Origin: Streptomyces sp. TRM68416
GTDB taxonomy: Bacteria; Actinomycetota; Actinomycetes; Streptomycetales; Streptomycetaceae
NCBI RefSeq assembly: GCF_014596915.1
Contig: NZ_JACVWU010000002.1
Span: forward strand, 434,001-498,000
Direction: 5' to 3'
DNA: 64,000 nt
The position numbers and the translations under genes are program-made. The notes beneath the pieces were generated by a model. It made no database searches. It had not been told where the DNA came from and worked only from the letters and a program-made list of their open reading frames with translations. Of this stretch, positions 39,522-47,546 are shown piece by piece (position 1 is the first letter of the stretch; every line of letters starts with the position of its first letter).

Positions 39522-40204
39522 TTCCCGGCCCGCTTCTCCTCGACGAGGGTCACGACGCACTCGATGACCTGCGCGAGCGTGAGCTCGGTGGTGTCCACCT
39601 CGACCGCGTCGTCGGCCTTGGCCAGCGGCGAGGTCTTGCGGCTGGAGTCGGCCGCGTCCCGCTTGATGAGGGCCTCGCGGGTGGCGTTCACGTCGGCGCC
39701 CTTGAGCTCACCGCTGCGCCGGGCGGCGCGGGCCTCCGCGGAGGCGGTGAGGAAGATCTTGAGGTCGGCGTCGGGCAGCACGGTCGTCCCGATGTCCCGG
39801 CCCTCGACGACGATGCCCCGCTCGGCGGAGGCCGCGATGGAGCGCTGGAGCTCGGTGATCCGGGTGCGCACCTCGGGCACCGCGCTGACCGCGCTCACCT
39901 GGGAGGTGACCTCCTGGGTGCGGATCGGGGCGGCCACATCGGTGCCGTCGACCGTGATCGTGGGGTTCGCCGGGTCGGTGCCGGAGACGATCTCCGGCTT
40001 GCCGGCCGCGGCGGCGATCGCGTGCGGGTCGTCGATGTCGATGCCGTTGTTCACCATCCACCACGTGATCGCCCGGTACTGGGCGCCCGTGTCGAGGTAG
40101 CTGAGGCCCAGCTGCGCGGCCACGGCCTTCGACGTGCTCGACTTGCCCGTGCCGGAGGGGCCGTCGATGGCGACAATCACGGGCTGGGCGGCGCCGTTTT
40201 CCAC
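39518..40204 (-). CDS. cmk: Cytidylate kinase
   Basis: A 228-residue kinase. The P-loop is GPSGTGKSSTSKAVA. The sequence contains LDTGAQYRAITWW, GRDIGTTVLPDADLKIFLTAS and the lid SRKTSPLAKADDA, all typical of bacterial CMP/dCMP kinase. GTG start at 40204. It phosphorylates CMP and dCMP for nucleic acid precursor supply. It is coupled to plsC and is 86 bp downstream of tyrA. Confidence 0.95.
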   Translation of the reverse strand: MENGAAQPVIVAIDGPSGTGKSSTSKAVAAQLGLSYLDTGAQYRAITWWMVNNGIDIDDPHAIAAAAGKPEIVSGTDPANPTITVDGTDVAAPIRTQEVTSQVSAVSAVPEVRTRITELQRSIAASAERGIVVEGRDIGTTVLPDADLKIFLTASAEARAARRSGELKGADVNATREALIKRDAADSSRKTSPLAKADDAVEVDTTELTLAQVIECVVTLVEEKRAGK

Positions 40205-40290
40205 GGGGGGACACCTTCCTGGTGCGGTGTGGTGGGTGTGCGGGACGCGAAAGCGCCCCGCACAAGGTTACTGGCTCGCCGGAGGCCTCC

Positions 40291-41376
40291 TTACTGGCGG
40301 ATGGCCCAGCCCCGCTCCCGCAGCGCGGCCGTGAGCACCGGCGCCGCCTGCGGCTCCACCATCAGCTGCACCAGACCGGCCTGCTGCCCGGTGGCGTGCT
40401 CGATGCGTACGTCCTCGATGTTGACCCCGGCCCGGCCGGCGTCCGCGAAGATCCGGGCGAGCTGTCCCGGCTGGTCGTCGATGAGCACCGCCACGATCTC
40501 GTAGACCCGCGGAGCGGAGCCGTGCTTGCCGGGGACGCGGACCTGGCCCGCGTTGCCGCGGCGCAGCACGTCCTCGATGCCCACGACGCCCTCACGGCGC
40601 TTGTCCTCGTCGGAGGACTGCAGCGCGCGCAGGGCCCGGACGGTGTCGTCGAGGTCGGCGGAGACGTCCGCGAGGAGGTCGGCGACCGGTCCCGGGTTCG
40701 CGGAGAGGATGTCGATCCACATCCGCGGGTCGGAGGCGGCGATCCGGGTCACGTCCCGGATGCCCTGCCCGCACAGCCGTACGGCGGCCTCCTCGGCGTG
40801 CTCAAGACGGGCCGCGACCATGCTGGAGACCAGGTGGGGCATGTGGGAGACCAGCGCCACGGCGCGGTCGTGGGCGTCGGCGTCCATCACGACCGGGACG
40901 GCCCGGCAGTGCGAGACCAGCTCCAGGGCGAGGTTGAGGACCTCGGTGTCGGTGTCCCGGGTCGGGGTCAGCACCCAGGGGCGGCCCTCGAAGAGGTCAC
41001 CGCTGGCGGCCAGCGGGCCGGACTTCTCGCGGCCCGACATGGGGTGGGTGCCGATGTACGAGGACAGGTCCAGGCCGAGCGCCTCCAGCTCGCGGCGCGG
41101 GCCGCCCTTGACGCTGGCCACGTCGATGTAGCCGCGGGCCACCCCGCGGCGCATGGCGTCGGCGAGGACGGCGGCCACATGGGCGGGCGGGGCGGCGACG
41201 ATCGCGAGGTCGACGGGCCCGTCGGGCGCCTCGTCGGTGCCGGCGCCCAGGGCGGCCGCCGTACGGGCCTGCTCGGGGTCGTGGTCGGCGAGGTGGACGG
41301 TGACGCCGCGTCCCGCCAGGGCCAGGGCGGCCGAGGTGCCGATGAGGCCGGTGCCGATGACGAGTGCGGTTCTCAC
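40291..41376 (-). CDS. tyrA: Prephenate dehydrogenase with C-terminal ACT domain
   Basis: A 361-residue enzyme. The NAD-binding fold begins VIGTGLIGTSAALALAGRG, and GTHPMSGREKSGP is the substrate-site segment. The last 70 residues (VYEIVAVLIDDQPGQLARIFADAGRAGVNIEDVRIEH) form an ACT domain that likely gives feedback control by aromatic amino acids. It converts prephenate to 4-hydroxyphenylpyruvate for tyrosine. Its GTG overlaps the stop of the chorismate mutase gene. Confidence 0.95.
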   Translation of the reverse strand: MRTALVIGTGLIGTSAALALAGRGVTVHLADHDPEQARTAAALGAGTDEAPDGPVDLAIVAAPPAHVAAVLADAMRRGVARGYIDVASVKGGPRRELEALGLDLSSYIGTHPMSGREKSGPLAASGDLFEGRPWVLTPTRDTDTEVLNLALELVSHCRAVPVVMDADAHDRAVALVSHMPHLVSSMVAARLEHAEEAAVRLCGQGIRDVTRIAASDPRMWIDILSANPGPVADLLADVSADLDDTVRALRALQSSDEDKRREGVVGIEDVLRRGNAGQVRVPGKHGSAPRVYEIVAVLIDDQPGQLARIFADAGRAGVNIEDVRIEHATGQQAGLVQLMVEPQAAPVLTAALRERGWAIRQ

Positions 41377-41741
41377 TGGGCGATGTCCTTGCGCAGGGCG
41401 GCCGCGGCGCCGAGGTAGACGTGCGCGATGTCGGCGCGCGGCCGGTCGGACTCGATGTGCGCGAGGACCCGGACCACGCGGGGCATGGCGCCCTCGATGT
41501 CCAGCTCCTGGGCGCAGATCAGGGGTACGTCGGCGAATCCGGCGCCGAGCTTGCGGGCCGCGGCCGCCGGGAAGTCGCTGTGCAGGTCGGGCGTGGCCGT
41601 GAACCAGATGCTGATCAGGTCGTCGGCGGTCAGGCCGTTCCGCTCCAGGATCGCCGTGAGCAGGGCCCCGACCTGCTCGTCCATGTGGCCGGCCTCGTCC
41701 CGCTCCAGTTGGACGGCCCCCCGGACCGCTCGTACCGCCAC
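41373..41741 (-). CDS. aroH: Monofunctional chorismate mutase, AroH type
   Basis: A 122-residue protein from GTG 41741, preceded by AAGGAG. It matches AroH-type mutase: VRAVRGAVQLERDEAGHM, FTATPDLHSDFPAAAARKLG, VPLICAQELDIEGAMPRVVRVL and the terminal VYLGAAAALRKD. It converts chorismate to prephenate, feeding TyrA with which it overlaps by 4 bp. Confidence 0.95.
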   Translation of the reverse strand: MAVRAVRGAVQLERDEAGHMDEQVGALLTAILERNGLTADDLISIWFTATPDLHSDFPAAAARKLGAGFADVPLICAQELDIEGAMPRVVRVLAHIESDRPRADIAHVYLGAAAALRKDIAQ

Positions 41742-41841
41742 GGCGCTGCTCCTTGCTGATGTACGGATCGCCTCTTCGACCCTCCAGCCTATGCGGCCCC
41801 GGTGGGCGGGGTGCGCGGCGCCCGCCCGCTGAGACGGCTGT

Positions 41842-41961
41842 TCACAGCCTCTGCTGCCGGACCAGCTCGTCGGGGGAGGCGGGCACCTGCCTGTTCCCGC
41901 CGCCGCCCGGGCCGGGGAGGCCGCCGAGCAGATCACCGAGGTTCGGTTCTCTTCCGGTCAT
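41842..41961 (-). CDS. Possible 39-residue protein
   Basis: ATG at 41961 (or 41970) opens a 39-codon frame, MTGREPNLGDLLGGLPG, then a Gly run and SPDELVRQQRL, with high third-position GC. It lies in the 346-bp gap between aroH and the secreted protein gene. A weak GGTGAG lies upstream. It looks like a small Streptomyces protein but is not proven. The remaining gap is non-coding. Confidence 0.4.
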   Translation of the reverse strand: MTGREPNLGDLLGGLPGPGGGGNRQVPASPDELVRQQRL

Positions 41962-42087
41962 GGTCACCATCTCACCGGAATGTCGCTGTTCCGCTATTTG
42001 GGGCGAGAACACCACCGTGCGCCTCTTTACGCCCGGCGCGAGGTCCGCTCTGATGGCACAGGAAGCTCGTCTCGGGGGAGGCCGTTC

Positions 42088-42738
42088 ATGAAGCGTCCTG
42101 GACCGCTGCTCACCCTTCTCACCGGACTCGCGCTCGCCGTCCTGATGCTGTCGCTCAACGCCACGACGGGGACGCGGAGCACCTCCGCGGAGACCAGCCC
42201 GTCCCCGGCCCCCACGAGCACCCCGCCGCCCCCGACCGTCACCCCGTCAGCGTCCCCGTCCCCGACCCCCGTCCCGGACGGCAGGTATGCCGGCCGTACC
42301 GACGACGACTCCGCCGCGATCGCCCTCACCCTGCGCGACGGCGGCGCTGTCGCGTACTTCTGCGACGGCCGCACCCGGGAGTCCTGGCTGAAGGGCGACG
42401 TCGAGGACGACGGGTCGATGCGGCTGACCGGCAAGGACGGCTCGGTGCTGAACGGCACGCTGAAGGAGGACAACCGGATCAGCGGCACGGTCGACGTCGG
42501 CGACGGACAGCATGGCTTCACCGCCGACCGGGCGAAGAAGCCGTCCGGTCCGTACCGGGCGACCGCCACCGTGGACGGCACACAGGTCGACGGCGGCTGG
42601 ATCGTGCTGCAGGGCGGACGGCAGGTCGGCATCGTCACCCGCGACGGCACCCCCTCGCCCGCCCCCTCGATCGACCCGGAGACCGGCGCGGTGACGGTCG
42701 ACGGACAGCAGCTCACAGCCCGGCCCGCAACCCCCTGA
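42088..42738 (+). CDS. Secreted or membrane-anchored hypothetical protein
   Basis: A 216-residue protein starting at ATG 42088 behind GGGGGAG. An N-terminal hydrophobic helix (LLTLLTGLALAVLMLSLNA) is followed by a Pro/Ser/Thr linker of about 35 residues. A beta-rich domain with RYAGRTDDDSAAIALTLRDGGAVAYFCDG comes next. No catalytic motif is visible. It begins a three-gene row with a b561-like protein and a Rieske protein, suggesting a role at the membrane redox complex. Confidence 0.75.
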   Translation: MKRPGPLLTLLTGLALAVLMLSLNATTGTRSTSAETSPSPAPTSTPPPPTVTPSASPSPTPVPDGRYAGRTDDDSAAIALTLRDGGAVAYFCDGRTRESWLKGDVEDDGSMRLTGKDGSVLNGTLKEDNRISGTVDVGDGQHGFTADRAKKPSGPYRATATVDGTQVDGGWIVLQGGRQVGIVTRDGTPSPAPSIDPETGAVTVDGQQLTARPATP

Positions 42739-42761
42739 TCCCCCTGCCACGGGAGCCGATC

Positions 42762-43346
42762 ATGACCGTAGACCCGAACGCCGTCACCCAGGACTTCCCC
42801 TCGCCCCGCCCCTCCCACGGCAGCCCGCACCCCGCCCGTTACCTGGTCCCGGCGCTCGTCGCGGGCGCGGTCGCCGTGGCCCTCGGGGTGTACGGCAAGG
42901 TCCACGACCCGGCGGGCACGGCCTTCAACCTCGCGGGCTTCAGCAGCACCCAGGCGGTCAAGTCCTGGCTGGCGACGGCCGCGATGTTCCTCGCCCTCGT
43001 GCAGCTCGTCTCGGCGCTGATGGTGTACGGGAAGCTGCCGGGCCCGAGCTGGTCGGCGCCGCTGCACCGCTGGTCGGGCCGGGCGGCGTTCCTGGTGGCG
43101 GTGCCGGTCGCGGTGCACTGTCTGTACGCGTTGGGCTATCAGTCGTACGACACGCGCGTTTTGTGGCACTCCCTCCTGGGTTGCTTCTTCTTCGGCGCAT
43201 TCAGTGCCAAGATGCTGCTGCTCCGCTGGGAGCGGCTGCCCGGCTGGCTGCTGCCGTTCGTCGGCGGGCTGGTCCTCACCACCCTCACGATCATCTGGCT
43301 GACGTCCGCCCTCTGGTTCTTCCGCACGTTCGGAGTGACGACATGA
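42762..43346 (+). CDS. DUF6529-type membrane protein, cytochrome b561-like
   Basis: A 194-residue protein with five or six helices. Conserved histidines occur in helices: PLHRWSGRAAF, VAVHCLYALGY and LWHSLLGCFFFG. The spacing is reminiscent of b-type cytochromes, so haem binding is plausible but unproven. Its stop overlaps the Rieske gene start as ATGA, which links it to that iron-sulfur protein. Confidence 0.75.
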   Translation: MTVDPNAVTQDFPSPRPSHGSPHPARYLVPALVAGAVAVALGVYGKVHDPAGTAFNLAGFSSTQAVKSWLATAAMFLALVQLVSALMVYGKLPGPSWSAPLHRWSGRAAFLVAVPVAVHCLYALGYQSYDTRVLWHSLLGCFFFGAFSAKMLLLRWERLPGWLLPFVGGLVLTTLTIIWLTSALWFFRTFGVTT

Positions 43347-43747
43347 CCAACCGCCCGACGCGCCGCACCGTTCTCCTCGCGACCGGCGCGGCGGCGCTCG
43401 TCACGGGGTGCAGCGAGTACGGCGACGACAACGACGACTCGTCCTCGAACGCCTCCCCCGGCCAGGAGCTGGCCACCACGTCCGACATCCCGGTGGGCGG
43501 GGGCACGATCTTCAAGGACGAGGAGATCGTGGTGACGCAGCCGAAGGAGGGCGAGTTCAAGGCCTTCTCCAGCATCTGCACCCATCAGCGGTGCACGGTG
43601 GCCAACGTCGCGGACGGCACCATCAACTGCACCTGCCACGGCAGCAAGTTCAACATCACGGACGGTTCGGTGGCCAACCCTCCGGCGACGAAGCCGCTGC
43701 CCGAGAAGAAGGTCACCGTGGAGGGAAATTCGATCCGCCTGGCGTGA
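43343..43747 (+). CDS. Rieske 2Fe-2S protein, Tat/lipoprotein-type signal
   Basis: A 134-residue protein with a twin-Arg signal (RPTRRTVLLATGAAALVTGC) ending in a lipobox Cys. The Rieske cluster ligands are CTHQRC and CTCHGSKF, with a hairpin between. It is a membrane-tethered 2Fe-2S electron carrier, translated with the b561-like protein. Together with the first gene it could shuttle electrons between the quinone pool and an extracytoplasmic acceptor. Confidence 0.93.
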   Translation: MTNRPTRRTVLLATGAAALVTGCSEYGDDNDDSSSNASPGQELATTSDIPVGGGTIFKDEEIVVTQPKEGEFKAFSSICTHQRCTVANVADGTINCTCHGSKFNITDGSVANPPATKPLPEKKVTVEGNSIRLA

Positions 43748-43769
43748 GGCGCCGCGTACGCTCCCCGGC

Positions 43770-44513
43770 ATGCACCCCGAGAGCCTGGTACGCGACCACA
43801 CGATCTACGCCTGCGTGATGGGTTCGCGCGCCTTCGGTCTGGCGACGGAGGGCAGCGACACCGACCGGCGGGGCGTGTTCCTCGCCCCCACTCCCCTGTT
43901 CTGGCGCTTCGACAAGCCGCCGACGCACGTGGAGGGCCCGGCCGAGGAGCAGTTCAGCTGGGAGCTGGAGCGCTTCTGCGAGCTGGCGCTGCGCGCGAAT
44001 CCCAACATCCTGGAGTGCCTGCACTCCCCCGTCGTGGAGTACGTCGACGACACGGGCCGCGAACTGCTCGCCCTGCGCGGGGCGTTCCTGTCCCGGCAGG
44101 CCCACGACACCTTCGCGCGGTACGCCGTGGGCCAGCGCAAGAAGCTCCAGGCCGACGTCCGCAACCACGGCGCCCCGCGCTGGAAGCACGCGATGCACCT
44201 GCTGCGCCTGCTGACGAGCGCCCGCGACCTGCTGCGCACGGGCGAACTCACGATCGACGTCGGCGATCAGCGCGAGCCGCTCCTCGCGGTGAAGCGGGGT
44301 GAGGTGCCGTGGCCGGAGGTCGAGGCGCGGATGACCCGGCTGGCGGCGGAGGCGGAGGAGTCCGCGCACCGCAGCCCGCTGCCCGCCGCACCGGACCGGC
44401 GGCGCGTCGAGGACTTCCTCGTCCGCGTCCGCCGTACCTCAGCGCTCCAGCCGGATCCGTACGACGAAGTCGTGCAGGGCGTCGTACCCGGCCGGGTTGT
44501 CGGGCAGGGCTGA
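43770..44513 (+). CDS. Polymerase-beta-fold nucleotidyltransferase, RlaP-like (PF10127 type), copy 1
   Basis: A 247-residue protein. The nucleotidyltransferase signature is GSRAFGLATEGSDTDRRGVFL, with Gly-Ser and a D-x-D that binds metal. A following segment, SWELERFCELALRANPNILECLHSP, is the RlaP family helix. The third carboxylate seen in the paralogue is replaced by SWE here, so activity may be altered. The family is linked in other genomes to RNA repair. It converges on the second copy with a 75-bp overlap. Confidence 0.75.
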   Translation: MHPESLVRDHTIYACVMGSRAFGLATEGSDTDRRGVFLAPTPLFWRFDKPPTHVEGPAEEQFSWELERFCELALRANPNILECLHSPVVEYVDDTGRELLALRGAFLSRQAHDTFARYAVGQRKKLQADVRNHGAPRWKHAMHLLRLLTSARDLLRTGELTIDVGDQREPLLAVKRGEVPWPEVEARMTRLAAEAEESAHRSPLPAAPDRRRVEDFLVRVRRTSALQPDPYDEVVQGVVPGRVVGQG

Positions 44514-45191
44514 CTCGGCCTGGGCCTCGTCCAGCACCCCCTGCAGCCGCTCGACGTCGGCCTTCACGCGCGCGTGGTCGACGGCGGCCGGCCCGTGCTC
44601 CCGCTCGACCTTCGCCTCGATCAACTCGGACAGGTGGGCCGGGGCCTCGGCCACCTCCCCGAGCAGCGTGGGCAGATGGGCCTGCACCTCCCCGCTGCGC
44701 ATCAGATGGATGCCGGTGAGCAGGACCCGGAAGGTGTAGAGCAGCGGCTTGAGTTCGCCGGTCTTCGCGAACAGCCGCCACTGGGTGTTCGCGAACCCCC
44801 GGTAGTGGTGGGCGTGGTGGCTGGTGACGACCCCGGGCGCGAGTGCGGCCAGCTCCCGGTGCGCGTCGGTGGTGTGCACGACGAGCGGTGACAGCAACTG
44901 CTCCAGGACGTAGCCGTTGCGGCGCAGCATCAGCCGGACGAACTTGCGCAGGTCATGGGTGACCAGGTCCATCTCGACGCCGTCCCGGTCCCACATCCGG
45001 GACCGCGTCTCGTCCGGCTCGCGCAGGCCCACGAGGTCGGCGGCGGGCAGCAGGTGCACACCGCGCAGGTCCACGTCCGAGTCGCGGGACGGGAAGCCGT
45101 ACAGGTGGGCGCCGGAGACGGTCGCGAACAGCAGCGGGTGGGGCTGCTCGGCGACCACCGGGGCGAGGTCGATGTCCAGGGCGTCGGTCAT
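44439..45191 (-). CDS. Polymerase-beta-fold nucleotidyltransferase, RlaP-like, copy 2
   Basis: A 250-residue protein. The signature SGAHLYGFPSRDSDVDLRGVHLLP has the D-x-D pair and a third Asp in VEMDLVTHDLRKFVRLML. It shares the NGYVLEQLLSPLV helix with copy 1. It is the third gene of the operon behind the Nudix regulator and ADP-ribosylglycohydrolase (3-bp gap). It probably transfers nucleotides to an RNA or small-molecule acceptor. Substrate unknown. It overlaps copy 1 by 75 bp at the 3' end. Confidence 0.8.
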   Translation of the reverse strand: MTDALDIDLAPVVAEQPHPLLFATVSGAHLYGFPSRDSDVDLRGVHLLPAADLVGLREPDETRSRMWDRDGVEMDLVTHDLRKFVRLMLRRNGYVLEQLLSPLVVHTTDAHRELAALAPGVVTSHHAHHYRGFANTQWRLFAKTGELKPLLYTFRVLLTGIHLMRSGEVQAHLPTLLGEVAEAPAHLSELIEAKVEREHGPAAVDHARVKADVERLQGVLDEAQAESALPDNPAGYDALHDFVVRIRLER

Positions 45192-45194
45192 CGG

Positions 45195-46214
45195 TCAAGC
45201 GTCCCAGAGGGCACCGAGGGTGATCAGGTCGCCCCGGTACTCGATCCGGTCCGCCCACTCCCGGGGCCAGGCGTCGGCGCCGAGGTACGCCCCCGCGAAG
45301 GCGCCCGTCAGGCAGGCGACGGAGTCCGAGTCGCCGGAGGAGCAGGCGGCCCGGCGCAGCGCCGTCACCGGCTCGTCGACGAACAGCAGGAAGCACAGCA
45401 GCCCGGTCGCCAGCGCCTCCTCGGCGATCCAGCCCGCGCCGGTGGCCAGGCACGGGTCGGTCTCGACCGAGCGGTCCCGCACGGCCTGCTGAAGCCGTTC
45501 CAGGATCTCCAGGCACTCGTCCCAGCCGCGCGCGATGAAGTGCTCCGGGGTGGGGTCCTGGGCGCGGGTCCACAGGTCGCCGAGCCAGGCGTGGTGGTAG
45601 CGGGTGCGGTGGTCGTAGGCGTACGACCGCAGCAGGCCGACGAGTCCGGTCGGCTCCGCGCCCTGCGCGAGCAGCCGTACGGCGTGCGCGGTCAGGTCGG
45701 AGGCGGCGAGCGCCGTGGGGTGCCCGTGGGTGAGCGCGGACTGCAACTGGGCGGCGCCCGAGCGCTGTTCGTCACTCAGCCCGGGGGCGAGCCCGATCGG
45801 CGCGACGCGCATGTTGGCGCCGCAGCCCTTGGAGTGGATCCGGCTGGCGTCCTGCCACGGCAGGCCCGGGTCCTCCAGCAGTTCGCATGCGCGCAGGCAG
45901 GTGTTGCCGGGTGCCCGGTTGTTCTCCGGGGAGCGGTTCCACGCGATGAACTCCTGCCGCACGGGTCCGGCCAGCCCGGCGGGCCCGAGCACCCCCCGGT
46001 CCATGGCCGTCCGCAACCCCCTGCCCAGCGCCAGCGTCATCTGCGTGTCGTCGCTGACGATCGCGCGCCGCGGCAGCTCCATCTCCCGCCACGGCCCGCA
46101 CTTGGCGAGGATCGACGGCACGTCGTTGAACTCGGTCGGGAAGCCGAGGGCGTCCCCGAGGGCGAGCCCCACCAGGGCCCCGGTGGCGGCGCGCTTCTTC
46201 ACGAGGGCGGTCAT
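45195..46214 (-). CDS. ADP-ribosylglycohydrolase family protein (DraG-like)
   Basis: A 339-residue protein. All metal-binding blocks are present: GLALGDALGFPTEF near the N-terminus, AIVSDDTQMTLALGRGL, and SSGDSDSVACLTGAFAGAYLG near the C-terminus. These hydrolyse ADP-ribosylated substrates and release ADP-ribose. ATG overlaps the Nudix stop as ATGA. Its coupling to an NrtR-like gene and a nucleotidyltransferase places it in NAD/ADP-ribose metabolism rather than nitrogenase control. Confidence 0.93.
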   Translation of the reverse strand: MTALVKKRAATGALVGLALGDALGFPTEFNDVPSILAKCGPWREMELPRRAIVSDDTQMTLALGRGLRTAMDRGVLGPAGLAGPVRQEFIAWNRSPENNRAPGNTCLRACELLEDPGLPWQDASRIHSKGCGANMRVAPIGLAPGLSDEQRSGAAQLQSALTHGHPTALAASDLTAHAVRLLAQGAEPTGLVGLLRSYAYDHRTRYHHAWLGDLWTRAQDPTPEHFIARGWDECLEILERLQQAVRDRSVETDPCLATGAGWIAEEALATGLLCFLLFVDEPVTALRRAACSSGDSDSVACLTGAFAGAYLGADAWPREWADRIEYRGDLITLGALWDA

Positions 46215-46927
46215 GCGGAGGGTCCTTCCGGGGTCGGCCGGAGCAGCGGCGGGTGGAGGGCGGTGGCGGTGCCCGCGCGGTACAGCGCGGCGGGCTTGCC
46301 GCGGCCGCCGGTGAGGCGGGAGGCGCCGGGCACCGGCTCGACGAACCCCGGCGTGGCGAGCACCTTGCGCCGGAAGTTGGGCCGGTCCAGGGCGGTGCCC
46401 CACACGGCCTCGTAGACCTGCTGGAGCTCGCCGAGGGTGAACTCCGGCGGGCAGAAGGCGGTGGCGAGGCAGCTGTACTCGAGCTTGGCGCCGACGCGTT
46501 GACGGGCGTCGGCCAGGATCCGGTCGTGGTCGAAGGCGAGCGGCCCGGCCGTGTCGTACGGCACCCAGCGCGCCTGGGCCGCGTCGCTGCCGCCGTGCGC
46601 CTCGGGCGCGTCGGGCAGCAGCGCGGCGAACGCGACGGAGACGACCCGCATCCGGGGGTCGCGGTCGGGCTCGCTGTAGGTCCGCAGTTGCTCCAGGTGC
46701 AGTCCGGAGACGTCGGCCAGGCCGGTCTCCTCGGCGAGTTCGCGCCGGGCGGCCGTCTCGGCGGACTCGTCCGGCTGCACGAAGCCGCCGGGCAGCGCCC
46801 ACTGCCCGGCGTACGGCTCCTGCCCGCGCTCGACGAGCAGCACGTGCAGGGCGCCGGAGCGCAGGGTGAGGACCGCGAGATCGACGGTGACGGCGAAGGG
46901 TTCGTGGGCGTACTTGTCGTAGTCCAT
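46211..46927 (-). CDS. NrtR-like Nudix regulator
   Basis: A 238-residue protein with an intact Nudix box (GGFVQPDESAETAARRELAEETG) in a domain similar to ADP-ribose pyrophosphatases. The C-terminal winged helix (FTLGELQQVYEAVWG, then LDRPNFRRKVL) is the fold found in NrtR, a repressor of NAD-cycle genes that senses ADP-ribose. The start is ATG 46927 with GGGAGG, which is in the right arm of a 35-bp palindrome. It is the first gene of the operon, so it likely represses its own transcription. Confidence 0.88.
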   Translation of the reverse strand: MDYDKYAHEPFAVTVDLAVLTLRSGALHVLLVERGQEPYAGQWALPGGFVQPDESAETAARRELAEETGLADVSGLHLEQLRTYSEPDRDPRMRVVSVAFAALLPDAPEAHGGSDAAQARWVPYDTAGPLAFDHDRILADARQRVGAKLEYSCLATAFCPPEFTLGELQQVYEAVWGTALDRPNFRRKVLATPGFVEPVPGASRLTGGRGKPAALYRAGTATALHPPLLRPTPEGPSA

Positions 46928-46932
46928 GACCG

Positions 46933-46967
46933 CCTCCCTTAATAGTCACTACGACCATAAAGGGAGG
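46933..46967. promoter_or_regulatory. 35-bp near-perfect palindrome overlapping the NrtR-like promoter and RBS
   Basis: The left arm CCTCCCTTAATAGTC and right arm (complement CCTCCCTTTATGGTC) match at 13 of 15 positions around a 5-bp centre. On the minus strand, TTGCCA (46978-46983), an 18-bp spacer and TATGGT (46954-46959) form a promoter whose -10 lies in the palindrome. The GGGAGG ribosome site lies in the other arm. The inner TTAATAGTC-N5-GACCATAAA is the likely NrtR operator. Confidence 0.75.
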
Positions 46968-47009
46968 TGTCTGCCGATGGCAAGGCCCGGCGGCGCCCCG
47001 ACGGTCGGA

Positions 47010-47546
47010 TCAGGACGCGTGGCGCCCCAGGAAGGCCAGCAGCCGGGCGTCCGGCGGGGCACCGACCGGCACGGGGACCTGAGCGGCGAAACGCACGCCC
47101 CGGTCCTCCTCCGCCACCAGCAAGCGCGCCACCCGCAACAGGTCCGCGGCCAGGGTGGCGGGGATGGGCCGGGGCCGGCCGCAGGCCTGTGCCACGTCCC
47201 AGCCGTGCACGGCGATCTCGACGGCACCGGCGGCCGCCACGATCCGTACGTCCAGCGGCCGTCCGCCGATCCGGACCTCGTCCGGCGGTCCGGCCGCCCA
47301 GGCGCCGAGCACGGCGCACGCGCGCGTACGGAAGCGGCAGGCGCGGTCGTCCCGGGGGACCAGGCCGATCCGCCCGCCCGTCAGGCCCTCGTACAGCGCG
47401 TCCATCGAGTCGTCGAGGTGCCCGAGCAGCTCCTCCAGGTCCCAGCCGGCACACGGCGTACCCCGCCCGAGGCTGCCGCCCCGGACCTCGGCGACGCTCC
47501 CCAGCGCGTAGACGAGCGACCGCTCCAACAGCTCCCCGCCGCTCAT
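47010..47546 (-). CDS. TIGR03086-type DinB-fold metal-binding protein
   Basis: A 178-residue helical protein. The DinB/maleylpyruvate-isomerase-like core has CAGWDLEELLGHLDDSMDAL, with the metal His in GHLDDSM, and a second His in AVHGWDVAQA. This family holds Zn or Ni and many members transfer mycothiol in Streptomyces. Activity is not determined. The ATG overlaps the preceding small gene's stop as ATGA, so these two are coupled. It precedes the NrtR operon on the same strand. Confidence 0.8.
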   Translation of the reverse strand: MSGGELLERSLVYALGSVAEVRGGSLGRGTPCAGWDLEELLGHLDDSMDALYEGLTGGRIGLVPRDDRACRFRTRACAVLGAWAAGPPDEVRIGGRPLDVRIVAAAGAVEIAVHGWDVAQACGRPRPIPATLAADLLRVARLLVAEEDRGVRFAAQVPVPVGAPPDARLLAFLGRHAS

